Part shown: one piece after another, positions 26,713-36,700 of the stretch
Layout: the number at the start of each line of letters is the position of its first letter
Numbering within the stretch: position 1 is the stretch's first letter
Assembly (NCBI GenBank): GCA_013205245.1
Contig: JABMNH010000064.1
Location: 118,506-182,505 of the forward strand
Source of the DNA: Flavobacteriales bacterium
GTDB taxonomy: Bacteria > Bacteroidota > Bacteroidia > Flavobacteriales > Flavobacteriaceae
Direction: 5' to 3'
DNA length: 64,000 bases
Translations under genes and position numbers: made by a program
The notes under the pieces: model-generated
Databases searched by the model: none
What the model saw: the letters and a program-made list of their open reading frames with translations, nothing else
What the model was told of the DNA's origin: nothing

Positions 26713-27675
26713 TTGGAGAAAGCTATTAAACTTATGAATGTACTGGGGCAAAATAAAACCCCTTTTTTCTTCATGATAGATTATGAGCTCCAAAAACCAA
26801 AAATATTTCAGCTTGATAAGCTTCCTGAAAATTTGTTTTTTAAAACACATTTATTTAGTAAAAATCTGCCATTCGCTAAACAAAGCAAAAGTGTAGATTT
26901 TAATGTTTTTCCAATTGATTTCGACACCTATAGTCAGGCCTTTAAAGTTGTGAAACTTGCTTTAAACCGTGGTAATTCTTATTTAACAAATCTTACTTTT
27001 CAAACACCTATTAAGACTAATCTTAGTTTAACCGAAATTTATAATCGCAGTAATTCTTCTTATAAATTACTGTACAATAATCAATTTGTGTGTTTTTCGC
27101 CAGAGTCATTTGTAAAAATAAACGGTGGGAAAATATTTTCATTTCCTATGAAAGGGACTATTGATGCGTCAATTCCAAATGCTAAAGAAATTATTCTAAA
27201 CGATAAAAAAGAAACCGCAGAACACCACACCATAGTCGATTTAATTAGAAACGATTTAAGCATGGTTGCCAAACAAGTAACCGTTGAGAAATTGCGCTAT
27301 GTTGAAAAAATAGAAACCAACAATAAATCTTTGTTGCAAGTCAGTTCAAAAATTTCTGGTGTTTTGCCCGACAATTATGTCGAAAATATCGGTGATATTA
27401 TCGCAAAATTATTGCCTGCTGGTTCTATTTGTGGCGCACCAAAAAGAGAAACGCTAAACATCATCCGTCAAGCAGAAAATTACAAACGTGGCTACTACAC
27501 AGGCATTATGGGTGTTTTTGATCGTGAAAATTTAGACAGCGCTGTCCTTATTCGCTATATTGAAAACGAAAACGGGCAACTAATTTATAAAAGTGGTGGC
27601 GGCATTACCCATTTAAGCGATGCGCAATCAGAGTACCAAGAATTAATACAAAAAGTGTATGTGCCTTTTAATTGA
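26713..27675 (+). CDS. pabB: Aminodeoxychorismate synthase component I
   Basis: Chorismate-utilising enzyme for p-aminobenzoate (folate) synthesis. It is 320 residues, short because it has only the C-terminal chorismate-binding domain, as is usual in flavobacteria. Motifs include FSFPMKGTIDA, ETAEHHTIVDLIRNDL, LLQVSSKISG, LPAGSICGAPKRETL and GYYTGIMGVFD. The start is either the TTG at 26713 or the ATG at 26734; the TTG keeps LMNVLGQNKTPFFF intact. It overlaps pabC by 17 bp, so the two are translationally coupled. Confidence 0.93.
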   Translation: MEKAIKLMNVLGQNKTPFFFMIDYELQKPKIFQLDKLPENLFFKTHLFSKNLPFAKQSKSVDFNVFPIDFDTYSQAFKVVKLALNRGNSYLTNLTFQTPIKTNLSLTEIYNRSNSSYKLLYNNQFVCFSPESFVKINGGKIFSFPMKGTIDASIPNAKEIILNDKKETAEHHTIVDLIRNDLSMVAKQVTVEKLRYVEKIETNNKSLLQVSSKISGVLPDNYVENIGDIIAKLLPAGSICGAPKRETLNIIRQAENYKRGYYTGIMGVFDRENLDSAVLIRYIENENGQLIYKSGGGITHLSDAQSEYQELIQKVYVPFN

Positions 27676-28264
27676 AACACTAAGAATAGAAAACAAAACG
27701 CTTCAGAATATCGATTATCACAACCGCCGTTTTAATCTGGCGCGAAAAAATTTATTTGGGATTAATATAGATTTAAGTTTAGCCGATTACATCAACTTAA
27801 ATAGCATAAAAGGCAATGGTATTTACAAATGTCGGATTGTTTACAATAAGGAAATCAAAAAAATAGACATCACACCTTATACACCTAAACCCCTCAAAAC
27901 TTTACAGCTTGTTATTTGTGATACGATTGAATACGGATATAAATATGAGAATCGCACAACATTAAATCAGTTAAGAAACACTGCTAAAGCTGATGACGTC
28001 TTAATTGTTAAAAATGGGCAAATTACTGACTTATCCTTTGCCAATATTGTGTTTTTTACATCAACTAACGAAGCTTTCACACCTTTAAATCCACTTTTAA
28101 AAGGAACAATGCGCGCCTATTTATTAGATCAAAAAGTTATTAAAGAACGCATCATAAAAGTGTCCGATTTACATCTATTTAACCGTGTCAAACCCATTAA
28201 TGCGATGCTCGATTTTGAAAAAACGCCGTTTATCAATATGAAAAATATTTACCAAGCCCATTAA
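27659..28264 (+). CDS. pabC: Aminodeoxychorismate lyase-like class IV aminotransferase
   Basis: PLP-dependent fold-type IV enzyme of 201 residues, expected to release pyruvate from aminodeoxychorismate to give p-aminobenzoate. Visible are LIETLRIEN at the N-terminus, YKCRIVYNK, the KADDVLIVKNGQITDLSFANIVFF active-site segment and TPLNPLLKGTMRAYLLDQKVIKERII. It is shorter than the 270-residue E. coli enzyme but normal for the compact flavobacterial form. The overlap with pabB supports the assignment. Confidence 0.88.
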   Translation: MCLLIETLRIENKTLQNIDYHNRRFNLARKNLFGINIDLSLADYINLNSIKGNGIYKCRIVYNKEIKKIDITPYTPKPLKTLQLVICDTIEYGYKYENRTTLNQLRNTAKADDVLIVKNGQITDLSFANIVFFTSTNEAFTPLNPLLKGTMRAYLLDQKVIKERIIKVSDLHLFNRVKPINAMLDFEKTPFINMKNIYQAH

Positions 28265-28317
28265 ACCTATTTAGTAGATTATTTTTAATATTTTCGTTAA
28301 CCTAAAACCATCATTTT

Positions 28318-29430
28318 TTGAAACGTCTTATAGTTTCGGTAACAAACGATTTAAGCTCAGACCAACGGGTACATAAAGTCTGCACCACCTTACAAAATAT
28401 GGGTTTTGAGGTGTTACTTATTGGGCGATATCTAAAAAACAGCAAACCGCTACAACGTACCTATCAAATAAAACGCATGCGACTGTTATTTACCAAAGGC
28501 TTTTTGTTTTATGCCAATTACAATTTGAGTCTTTTTTTTAAGTTGCTTTTTTTAAGAAAAAATGTGCTGTTAGCAAACGATTTAGACACGCTTTTACCCA
28601 ACTTTTTAATTGGCAAATTATTCAGAATCCCTTTGGTTTATGACAGCCACGAATTATTTACCGAAGTGCCCGAGCTTATAAACAGACCTTTCCAACAAAA
28701 TTTTTGGTTAAAAATAGAACGCTATATATTTCCTAATCTTAAACATGTTTATACAGTCAACCAATCCATTGCAAATATTTACTCAGAAAAATACGCTGTT
28801 CCTGTTAAGGTAATTCGGAATATAGCGCCCGCTTTCGCGGATAAAACTATTGATGCAAGTTTTATAAAAGCTGTTAAAGGCAATAAAAAAATGCTCATTT
28901 TACAAGGCAATGGTATTAACATTGACCGCGGTGCCGAAGAAGCCATCTCTATGATGCAATATCTTGATAATTGTGTTTTATATATTATTGGCGCTGGTGA
29001 TGTATTTGAAAACTTAAAAAAATTGGTAGTAAAATTAGCTCTATCCGAAAAGGTTTTTGTAAAAGATAAAATGCCGTACAGCGAACTGATGCAATATACA
29101 AAAGCCGCCGATTTAGGTTTGTCGTTAGATAAAAACACCAATTTAAATTACGAATATAGCCTCCCAAACAAAGTCTTTGATTACATTCAAGCCAGTATTC
29201 CTTTATTAGTTACAAATCGAAAAGAAGTGGCAAAATTAGTTATCGAAAATAATATTGGCGAAGTGGCAAAATCTCTTGAGTCAAAAGCCTTGGCACAACA
29301 AGTTGAAAATATATTGAAAAACATTGAACAACTAAAATTTTGGAAATCTAACCTTAAGAAAATATCAAATATTTACACCTGGAAAAATGAATCAAAAGCC
29401 CTCATAAAAATATATAAAGACCTTGTCTAA
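28318..29430 (+). CDS. Glycosyltransferase (GT4-like), TTG start
   Basis: A GT-B-fold glycosyltransferase of 370 residues. The N-terminal Rossmann start is LIVSVTNDLSSDQRVHKVCTTLQNMGFEVLLIG, and the C-terminal nucleotide-sugar site resembles GT4 (MLILQGNGINIDRGAEEAI, YTKAADLGLSLDKNTNLNYEYSLPNKVFDYIQASIPLLV). The TTG at 28318 is chosen because the next in-frame ATG (residue 28) would remove the first strand and helix of the fold. It overlaps the next glycosyltransferase by 8 bp. The acceptor and pathway (surface polysaccharide or glycoprotein) are unknown. Confidence 0.88.
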   Translation: MKRLIVSVTNDLSSDQRVHKVCTTLQNMGFEVLLIGRYLKNSKPLQRTYQIKRMRLLFTKGFLFYANYNLSLFFKLLFLRKNVLLANDLDTLLPNFLIGKLFRIPLVYDSHELFTEVPELINRPFQQNFWLKIERYIFPNLKHVYTVNQSIANIYSEKYAVPVKVIRNIAPAFADKTIDASFIKAVKGNKKMLILQGNGINIDRGAEEAISMMQYLDNCVLYIIGAGDVFENLKKLVVKLALSEKVFVKDKMPYSELMQYTKAADLGLSLDKNTNLNYEYSLPNKVFDYIQASIPLLVTNRKEVAKLVIENNIGEVAKSLESKALAQQVENILKNIEQLKFWKSNLKKISNIYTWKNESKALIKIYKDLV

Positions 29431-30529
29431 ACACTTACATATAGTCTCGTTTGATGTGCCACTTCCTGCAAATTATGGCGGTGTTATCGATGTGTTTTAC
29501 AAACTCAAAGCTTTACATCAATTAGGTGTTAAAATCCATTTACATTGTTTTTATAACGACAGAGAGTCCAAAAAAGAATTGGAAACTTATTGCGAGAACA
29601 TCACTTATTACAAAAGAAAATCGGCCTTAAAATCTTATTTTTCTGTTTTGCCTTTTGTGGTTAAAACACGGTCAGATAAAAAATTAATCAGTAATTTAAA
29701 CAAAGATAATGAGCCTGTTTTATTTGAAGGTTTACACAGCACCTACCCTTTATTTAGTGGGAAATTATCTAAGCGCGTTACTTTTGTGCGTACACATAAT
29801 ATTGAACACGGCTATTATGAAGGCCTTGCAAAAAGTGAATCAAGTCCGTTTAAAAAAATGTTTTTTAAACAAGAAAGTGCCAAACTTAAACCTTACCAAT
29901 CGCTGTTAAGTAAAGCATCACACGTTTTAAGCTTATCGCCTTTTGAATACCGTTATTTTAAAAACCTTTTTAATCACACACATTACATCCCTGTATTTCA
30001 TCAAAATACAGAAGTTCAAAAATTATCTCCAAAAGGCGATTATGCCCTTTATGTTGGCGATTTACGTATTTCGGATAATCAAAAAACTGTCGCTTTTCTC
30101 ATCGGTGTTTTTAAAGACTTAGAGTATCCTTTAATTATTGCCAGCAGTTTTAACAATCTGACCGTTATCAAAAAAATTAAACCTTTTTCAAATATTCAGT
30201 TTCAAAAAATTTCTAATAAAACCGACGCCGACAAATTGCTTGCTGACGCGCATATAAATGTGATGCTCACTTTTCAAAAAACGGGTATTAAGTTAAAACT
30301 CATTAACACCTTGTTTGGAGGCAGATTCTGTATTGTCAATAATTTAATGGTTGAAGATACGGGATTGGCATCTTTATGTCTTGTGGCGAATACTCAAAAT
30401 GAGTTTAGAAAAGCCGTTGAAAAGTGTATAAGCGCTTCGTTTGAAGAGGAGGAATTCAGCAAAAGAAGTCTTCTTTTAAAAGATTTTAATGTGCTTGAAA
30501 ACGCAAAAAAAATTGTGGAACTACTGTAA
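29423..30529 (+). CDS. Second glycosyltransferase-like protein, TTG start
   Basis: A 368-residue GT-B-like protein translationally coupled to the preceding glycosyltransferase. The start LHIVSFDVPLPANYGGVIDVFYKLKALHQLG is typical of a GT4 N-terminal domain with a glycine-rich donor loop. Further on are TFVRTHNIEHGYYEGLA and YALYVGDLRISDNQKTVAFLI. The TTG at 29423 is strongly supported: no ATG follows in frame for well over 100 codons. The C-terminal half is more diverged than in the neighbour, so the substrate is unknown. Confidence 0.83.
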   Translation: MSKHLHIVSFDVPLPANYGGVIDVFYKLKALHQLGVKIHLHCFYNDRESKKELETYCENITYYKRKSALKSYFSVLPFVVKTRSDKKLISNLNKDNEPVLFEGLHSTYPLFSGKLSKRVTFVRTHNIEHGYYEGLAKSESSPFKKMFFKQESAKLKPYQSLLSKASHVLSLSPFEYRYFKNLFNHTHYIPVFHQNTEVQKLSPKGDYALYVGDLRISDNQKTVAFLIGVFKDLEYPLIIASSFNNLTVIKKIKPFSNIQFQKISNKTDADKLLADAHINVMLTFQKTGIKLKLINTLFGGRFCIVNNLMVEDTGLASLCLVANTQNEFRKAVEKCISASFEEEEFSKRSLLLKDFNVLENAKKIVELL

Positions 30530-30530
30530 A

Positions 30531-31202
30531 TTAAACTGTTTTTTGAACGACCTCAAAAACTTTACCACCTTCACAACGCAAGGTTTTATAAGGGAATTTA
30601 AGGATTAAAGCATAATCGTGTGTGGCCATTAAAATGGTTTTGCCGCTTTTATTAATCTCTTGCAAAACCTGCATCACCTCAACCGATGTTTTTGGATCTA
30701 AATTACCTGTGGGTTCATCAGCCAAAATTAAATCGGGATCATTTAAAAGCGCCCTGGCAATAGCGATTCGTTGTTGCTCTCCACCAGAAAGTTCATAAGG
30801 CATTTTATAAGCTTCGGTTAGCATTTCAACTTTTTTTAAAACCTCGTCAATTTTAGATTTAATCTTTGTTTTATCTTTCCAGCCTGTCGCTTTTAAAACA
30901 AAGGCCAAGTTATCAAATACAGAACGGTCTGTCAACAGTTTAAAATCCTGAAAAACAATGCCGAGTTTGCGTCTTAAAAACGGAATTTCCTTTTCTTTTA
31001 AAGTCTTTAAATTATAACCAACAATAGTGCCTTCGCCATGCTTTAGAGGCAAATCGCTATACAGTGTTTTCATTAAACTGCTTTTTCCGCTTCCTGTTTT
31101 GCCTATCAAATAAATGAATTCTCCTTTTTCGATAGTCAAATTAAGATCTGATAAAATGAGTACTTTATCTTGATAAATAGAAACGTCTTGTAATTGTAGC
31201 AT
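30531..31202 (-). CDS. ftsE: FtsE-like cell-division ABC ATPase
   Basis: Cytoplasmic ATPase of the FtsEX complex that activates septal peptidoglycan hydrolases. It has 223 residues, the normal FtsE length. Walker A is GKTGSGKSS at residues 34-42, the Q-loop VFQDFKLL, signature LSGGEQQRIAIARAL, Walker B LILADEPTGNLD and H-loop ATHDYAL. An FtsX gene is not adjacent; in this window it stands alone. A LolD-type exporter ATPase would look similar, but the VFQDFKLLTDRSVFDNLAFVL segment favours FtsE. Confidence 0.82.
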   Translation of the reverse strand: MLQLQDVSIYQDKVLILSDLNLTIEKGEFIYLIGKTGSGKSSLMKTLYSDLPLKHGEGTIVGYNLKTLKEKEIPFLRRKLGIVFQDFKLLTDRSVFDNLAFVLKATGWKDKTKIKSKIDEVLKKVEMLTEAYKMPYELSGGEQQRIAIARALLNDPDLILADEPTGNLDPKTSVEVMQVLQEINKSGKTILMATHDYALILKFPYKTLRCEGGKVFEVVQKTV

Positions 31203-31228
31203 TGTAATTAGGTGTTTATCTCTAGTTA

Positions 31229-31236
31229 CAAATGTA
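31229..31236 (-). promoter_or_regulatory. -7 promoter motif (TACATTTG on minus) for ftsE
   Basis: Plus-strand CAAATGTA is an exact -7 motif for the minus-strand ATPase gene, with a leader of about 20-25 nt. Confidence 0.55.
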
Positions 31237-31284
31237 AGGCAAATTTTAAAAATCGAAACATTTAGTTTCTCAATAATATTTAAT

Positions 31285-31292
31285 TAAATTTG
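31285..31292 (+). promoter_or_regulatory. -7 promoter motif (TAAATTTG) for the Kelch lipoprotein
   Basis: Exact TAnnTTTG match. It overlaps the upstream TTG codon at 31290 and therefore favours the GTG at 31308 as the true start. Confidence 0.55.
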
Positions 31293-31307
31293 ACAAAATC
31301 CTATAGC

Positions 31308-32366
31308 GTGAAATCCCTTATTTATCTTAATGCTTTTTTATTGCTTTTTTTGGGAGGGTGTGTCAAAAGGACACCAAAACAAAATACGCTTGTTGTTGCA
31401 CAAATTGCCACAGCACCAGAACCAGTAACTAATAATGCTGTAACTGCTGCCACAATTAATAACGAAAATTATCTTTTTAGCTTTGGCGGATTAGATAGCA
31501 CTAAATTATTTTTAGGTATTCACAGGCGGAATTACAGATACAATATTACAAAACAAACATGGCTACAACTTCCAAATTCACCAGACACATTAGGCAAAAT
31601 TGCAAGTGCGGCTTCTTTAATTAAAGACACTATTTATATTTTAGGCGGTTATCATGTTTTTGCTGATGGTCACGAAGTTTCATCCGACAAAGTGCATCGA
31701 TACGCCATAAAAAGCAATCGTTTTTTAACTGATGGGGTGTCTATTCCAACACCCATTGATGACCATGTACAAGCAGTTTGGCGAGACAGTCTTATTTATG
31801 TTATTACGGGCTGGAGTCAAAAAGAAAACATTCCTGATGTGCAAATTTACAATCCTTATAAAAACACATGGCAAGTTGGAACATCTGTACCAAACACTAC
31901 TAAATTTAAAGTTTTTGGCGCGAATGGTATTATTGTAAAAGACACTATTTACTACTTTGGTGGCGCGGCATCAGAGAGAAATTTTCCTGTGCAATCAAGA
32001 TTAAGAAAAGGCGTTATTAACACTAAAAAACCTAGTGAAATAGTATGGTCGATAATCGATTTAGATTCAACTTTCAACAGTTACAGGATGGCAGCAACTT
32101 TGGTTAAAAACACGCCACATTTTATTGGTGGAAGTGCTACAACCTATAATTATAATGGTATTTCCTACGACAAAAAGGATGGTGTTAATCCACATCAAAC
32201 AGATTTTTATTATAAAAATGGGAAAAATTATAAAAACTTTAACAGCCTTTTACCAATGGATTTAAGAGGTTTAGGGGCTGTAACCGATAATGTAAAATAC
32301 ATTTTTGGCGGTATGGAGAACAATCAAAAAGTATCAAACAAAATTTTAAAACTAACTTGGCATTAA
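31308..32366 (+). CDS. Kelch-repeat lipoprotein
   Basis: Envelope lipoprotein of 352 residues from the GTG at 31308, which begins a proper lipobox signal (LFLGGC). Repeated Kelch-like blades follow: LFSFGGLDSTK, IYILGGYHVFADGHEVS, IYVITGWSQKENIPDVQIYNP, IYYFGGAASE, HFIGGSATTYN and KYIFGGMENNQKVSNKI. That is six blades, enough for a beta-propeller, probably a binding scaffold. No galactose-oxidase-type catalytic set is evident. It is followed 11 bp later by a thioredoxin-like lipoprotein in the same direction. Confidence 0.83.
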   Translation: MKSLIYLNAFLLLFLGGCVKRTPKQNTLVVAQIATAPEPVTNNAVTAATINNENYLFSFGGLDSTKLFLGIHRRNYRYNITKQTWLQLPNSPDTLGKIASAASLIKDTIYILGGYHVFADGHEVSSDKVHRYAIKSNRFLTDGVSIPTPIDDHVQAVWRDSLIYVITGWSQKENIPDVQIYNPYKNTWQVGTSVPNTTKFKVFGANGIIVKDTIYYFGGAASERNFPVQSRLRKGVINTKKPSEIVWSIIDLDSTFNSYRMAATLVKNTPHFIGGSATTYNYNGISYDKKDGVNPHQTDFYYKNGKNYKNFNSLLPMDLRGLGAVTDNVKYIFGGMENNQKVSNKILKLTWH

Positions 32367-32377
32367 AACAATATATT

Positions 32378-33619
32378 ATGAAATCCTTTTTTAAACTCAG
32401 CTTAACTTTAGTAGTAGTTTTACTTCTTTCTTCTTGCTCAAAAGAACAACCAACGGAACTAAAACAAGGCGTTTGGCGTGGTGAAATTGACATCCAAGGC
32501 AATGCGCTTCCTTTTAATTTTGAAGTTTTGAAAAAAGATGATGCCTACAGTATTAATTTAATGAACAGTAAAGAAACCATTCCTTTAGACGAGGTAACTG
32601 TTCTAGGTGATTCTGTTTTTATCACCATGCATATTTTTGATATTGACATTCGTGCAAAAATTAATGGCAATAACCTTACTGGTTTGTATATAAAAAATTA
32701 CGCCGATAATTACCGCTTGTCATTTAAAGCTACTTTTGGTAAAAATACACGTTTTGATAATCCACATAGCGATACAAAATTTGATGGCTCTTGGGAAACG
32801 ACTTTTGTAAATGAGGAGGGAAGGGAAATTCCTGCTAAAGGTGTTTTTAAAACAGAGGGTAATTTATTAACGGGCACCATTCTTACCAAAACAGGCGATT
32901 ATCGTTATTTAGAAGGTTACACCGAAAATAACAAACTTCATTTATACACTTTTGATGGTAATCATGCTTTCGTTTTTATTGCCGATATGTTAGACGATGG
33001 TTCTTTAAAAGGGAACTTTCATTCGGGGCGTTCGTCAAACGACCCTTTTACCGCAGTTAAAAATCCAGATTTCGAATTGCCAAATGCATTGGCGTTAACC
33101 TACCTTAAAGAAGGTTTTGATAAGGTCTCTTTTTCTTTCCCTGGCTTAGATGGTAAACCCGTAAGTTTAGATGATGCTAAGTATAAGGGTAAAGTGGTAG
33201 TGCTTCAAGTTTTTGGCACTTGGTGTCCAAATTGTATGGATGAAACTGTTTTTTACGCAGATTGGTATGCCAAAAACAAAGACAAAGGTGTTGCTATTAT
33301 TGGTCTAGCCTACGAAAATCCTGTAAAAGGCAAATTCAATTTTGACTATGCTAAAAAACGTGTTGAGAAAATGAAAAAGAAATACAATCTGGGTTACGAT
33401 TATGTGCTAGCGGGAATTTCAAAATCAACCGAAGCCTCTAAATCTCTACCAATGTTAAACAAAATCATCTCTTTTCCTACATCTATTATTATTGACAGAA
33501 ACGGAAAAGTGCGTCGCATACATACTGGTTTTGCGGGTCCAGCAACAGGCAAATATTACGAAGATTTTGTAGAAGACTTTAACAGTTTTATGGCAGTGCT
33601 GATAGCAGAAAAAGAATAA
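32378..33619 (+). CDS. TlpA-like thioredoxin-domain lipoprotein
   Basis: Periplasmic or envelope thiol-disulfide oxidoreductase of 413 residues from the ATG at 32378, where a lipobox signal begins (LLLSSCSKEQ, Cys about 18). The first ~240 residues are a beta-rich domain of unknown role (GVWRGEIDIQGNALPFNFEV, FDGSWETTFVNEEGREIPAKG). The C-terminal AhpC/TSA-like thioredoxin domain has WCPNC with Cys283 and Cys286, and a FPTSIIIDRNGKVRRIHTGF cis-Pro region. It may reduce cytochrome or other envelope disulfides; the substrate is unknown. Confidence 0.88.
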   Translation: MKSFFKLSLTLVVVLLLSSCSKEQPTELKQGVWRGEIDIQGNALPFNFEVLKKDDAYSINLMNSKETIPLDEVTVLGDSVFITMHIFDIDIRAKINGNNLTGLYIKNYADNYRLSFKATFGKNTRFDNPHSDTKFDGSWETTFVNEEGREIPAKGVFKTEGNLLTGTILTKTGDYRYLEGYTENNKLHLYTFDGNHAFVFIADMLDDGSLKGNFHSGRSSNDPFTAVKNPDFELPNALALTYLKEGFDKVSFSFPGLDGKPVSLDDAKYKGKVVVLQVFGTWCPNCMDETVFYADWYAKNKDKGVAIIGLAYENPVKGKFNFDYAKKRVEKMKKKYNLGYDYVLAGISKSTEASKSLPMLNKIISFPTSIIIDRNGKVRRIHTGFAGPATGKYYEDFVEDFNSFMAVLIAEKE

Positions 33620-33720
33620 TTATATAAATTAATTTTGGTTCAGATTTTGATGCGTCTCCTATTTTAACATTGTTAGCACACAATTTTAATCTATTTTAAC
33701 GTTAAACAAAGTAAGATTCG

Positions 33721-33728
33721 TAGTTTTG
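33721..33728 (+). promoter_or_regulatory. -7 promoter motif (TAGTTTTG) for the TPR gene
   Basis: Exact TAnnTTTG match, 23 bp before the ATG at 33752. Confidence 0.55.
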
Positions 33729-33751
33729 AATCTTTTGTAAAACCTCCTTAA

Positions 33752-36700
33752 ATGAATCAAATTAAAACCCTTTTGGGTGTCGCTTTTGTTATACTTTATA
33801 ACACGGCAATAGCTCAGAAATCAGAAATATTCACCACGCCACTTAAAGATTATAATCACGCTGTGGCGCTTTATGAAAACAGTGATTATGCTGCCGCTCA
33901 GGTAATTTTTAGCAACATTGAAGGTGATTTTGACAATGATTCTGAGACAAAAGCAAACATTGCATTTTACAAAGCTTTTGCGGCAGTAAGACTAAATCAA
34001 GTTGGGGCAGACAATGCCATGTCTGACTTCGTAAAGAATTATCCCACAAGTTTAAAATCGGCTGTGGCCTATCTAGAAATAGGTAATTATTATTTTAGTG
34101 TGGCAAAATACCACAATGCCATCAAATGGTTTGCGCAGGTAGAAATGAATCGTTTAAGTGCTGTTCAAAAAGAAACTCTTCAGTTTAATAAGGGCTATTC
34201 TTTGTTTGCTATTAAAAAATATAAATTAGCGAAAATCTATTTTTCTTCCTTGTTAAATTCAAAAGAGTACAGCGAAAAAGCCATGTATTATTATGGATAT
34301 ATCGCTTACGCGGATAAAGATTATGATAACGCCGACAAATATTTATCGCAAGTTTCAACTCAAAAAGACTATGCTTCTAATATTTCCTATTATTTAGCCG
34401 ATATCAATTTTAAAATGGGACGTTTTAAAAATGCCATAGACATCGCCACGTCTTTATTAAAAAATGTACAAGGTTCGCAAATTTCTCACATATCAAAAAT
34501 CATCGGCGAAAGCCATTTTAATCTTACAAATTATACCGAAGCCATTCCTTTTTTATTAGCATATAAAGGCGAAAAAGGGCAATGGAATAACAATGATTAT
34601 TACCAATTGGGCTATGCCTATTATATGCAAAAAGACTACATTTCTGCTATTTCTTGGTTTAATAAAATTGTGAGTGGTGCAGATGCTGTGGCACAAAATG
34701 CCTCCTATCATTTAGCCGATTGTTACCTAAAAACCGTCAACAAAACAGCCGCGTTAAATGCCTTTAGAAAAGCTTCTCAAATGGATTTTAACACCTCTAT
34801 TAAAGAAGATGCTTTTTATAATTATGCCTTGTTGAGTTACGATATTGGCAACCCCTATAACAATGTGGCGCAGGTGCTTATTCGGTTTTTAAAAACCTAT
34901 CCCAATCATGCAGAACACACAACTATTAACACCTTGCTTATAAACGCTTTTATGCGTTCAAAAGATTACAAAGGTGCTTTGTCTTACTTTAAAAACGCAT
35001 CAGATTTAGAGAGCCAAAAAACCTATCAAAAAGCGGCTTATTTTTATGGCGTTCAATTGTTTTTAGAATCTAATTACGAAACTGCCATCACAAATTTTAG
35101 TAAGGCTATTGCTGTTAAAATTAACAATGATATACATGCCAAGTCTATATTTTGGCGTGGCGAAGCCAATTACAGAACCGCTAATTATAATAAGGCTTTA
35201 GATGATTTTTTAACTGTATCAAAAAACCAAATAAGCGCTATTAATAGTGTTAATTATAACTTAGGTTATACCTATTTTAAGATAAAAGATTATCAAAATG
35301 CTATTATTTATTTTAACCGTTTTATAGCTAAAAATCCATCAGATAAGGAACAATTAGACGACAGTTATGTGCGCTTAGGTGATAGTTATTTTGCCACAAG
35401 TAATTATACAAATGCTGTGACGTTTTTTGATAAAGTACAGGTTGAAAATTCTAGCAATACCGTTTATGCTTTATACCAAAAGGCTCTAAGTTTTGGATTT
35501 TTAAACCAAAACGATAACAAAATTAAAAGTTTGAATAGCCTTATTAATCAATATCCACAATCACGTTTATACGATGATGCTTTGTATGAATTGGGCAATA
35601 CTTACCTCAAAACAAATCAAACAGAATTAGCTTTACAAGCTTACGCAACGCTTATTGATGCGCCAAAAAGAAGTCCTTTCAAGCCAAAAGCCTTGCTTAA
35701 AAAAGGATTGATATATTACAATCAAAACGATAACGAATCGGCTTTAGCTATATATAAACGCTTGGTAAAAGATTTTAACAACGCGCCTGAATCTAGACAG
35801 GCGGTTAAAAATGCCAAAGAAATTTATAGCGATTTAGGGCAAATAGACTTATACGAAATTTGGGTAAAAGACATTGGTTTTGTAACAGAAACAGACGAAG
35901 CGCTTGATAAAGCCATGTACCATTCTGCCGAAAAATTCTTTTTACAAAACAATTTTAGCAAAACCACCACGGCTTTTAAAAAATATCTAAACCGCTTTCC
36001 AGAGGGTCTCAACACATTAGAAGCCCATTTTTACAGTGCACAATCTTTTATCAATTTGAAACAAAATGATGATGCTATAGCGCATTTAGAAAGTGTTATT
36101 GCGCAACCAGATAATATCTTTACAGAACAAGGCTTGTCTACTTTAGCATTATTGTATCTTGAAAAAACCGATTGGAATAAGGCGATGCCTGTTTTAACCC
36201 GATTAGAAACCGAAGCAGAAAAACCCCAAAATATCAGCTTTGCTCAAAGCAATTTAATGAAAGCCTACTTTGCCAAAAATAATTACGAAAGTGCTGTGGC
36301 TTACGCCGAAAAAGTGTTGCAAATCAAAAATTTAGAGGCGTCTGTACAAAGCGATGCACACATCATCATTGCAAGATCTGCCATTAAAACAAATGATTTA
36401 GATAAAGCAGAAAAAGCTTATCAAGAAGTACAACGTACGGCAACAGGTATACTTAAAGCCGAAGCGCTTTATTATGACGCTTTCTTAAAATACCGCAACA
36501 AAAAGTATAAAGAATCGAATAAGATCATCCAGAATTTAGCTTCAAATTATGCGGCTTATAAAGAGTTTGGCGCAAAAGGTTTGGTGCTTATGGCACAAAA
36601 TTTTTACGGATTAAAAGATGCTTATCAAGCCACTTACATCTTAGAAAGTGTGATTAAAAACTTTACCGATTATCCAGATGTAATATCCGAGGCTAAAACA

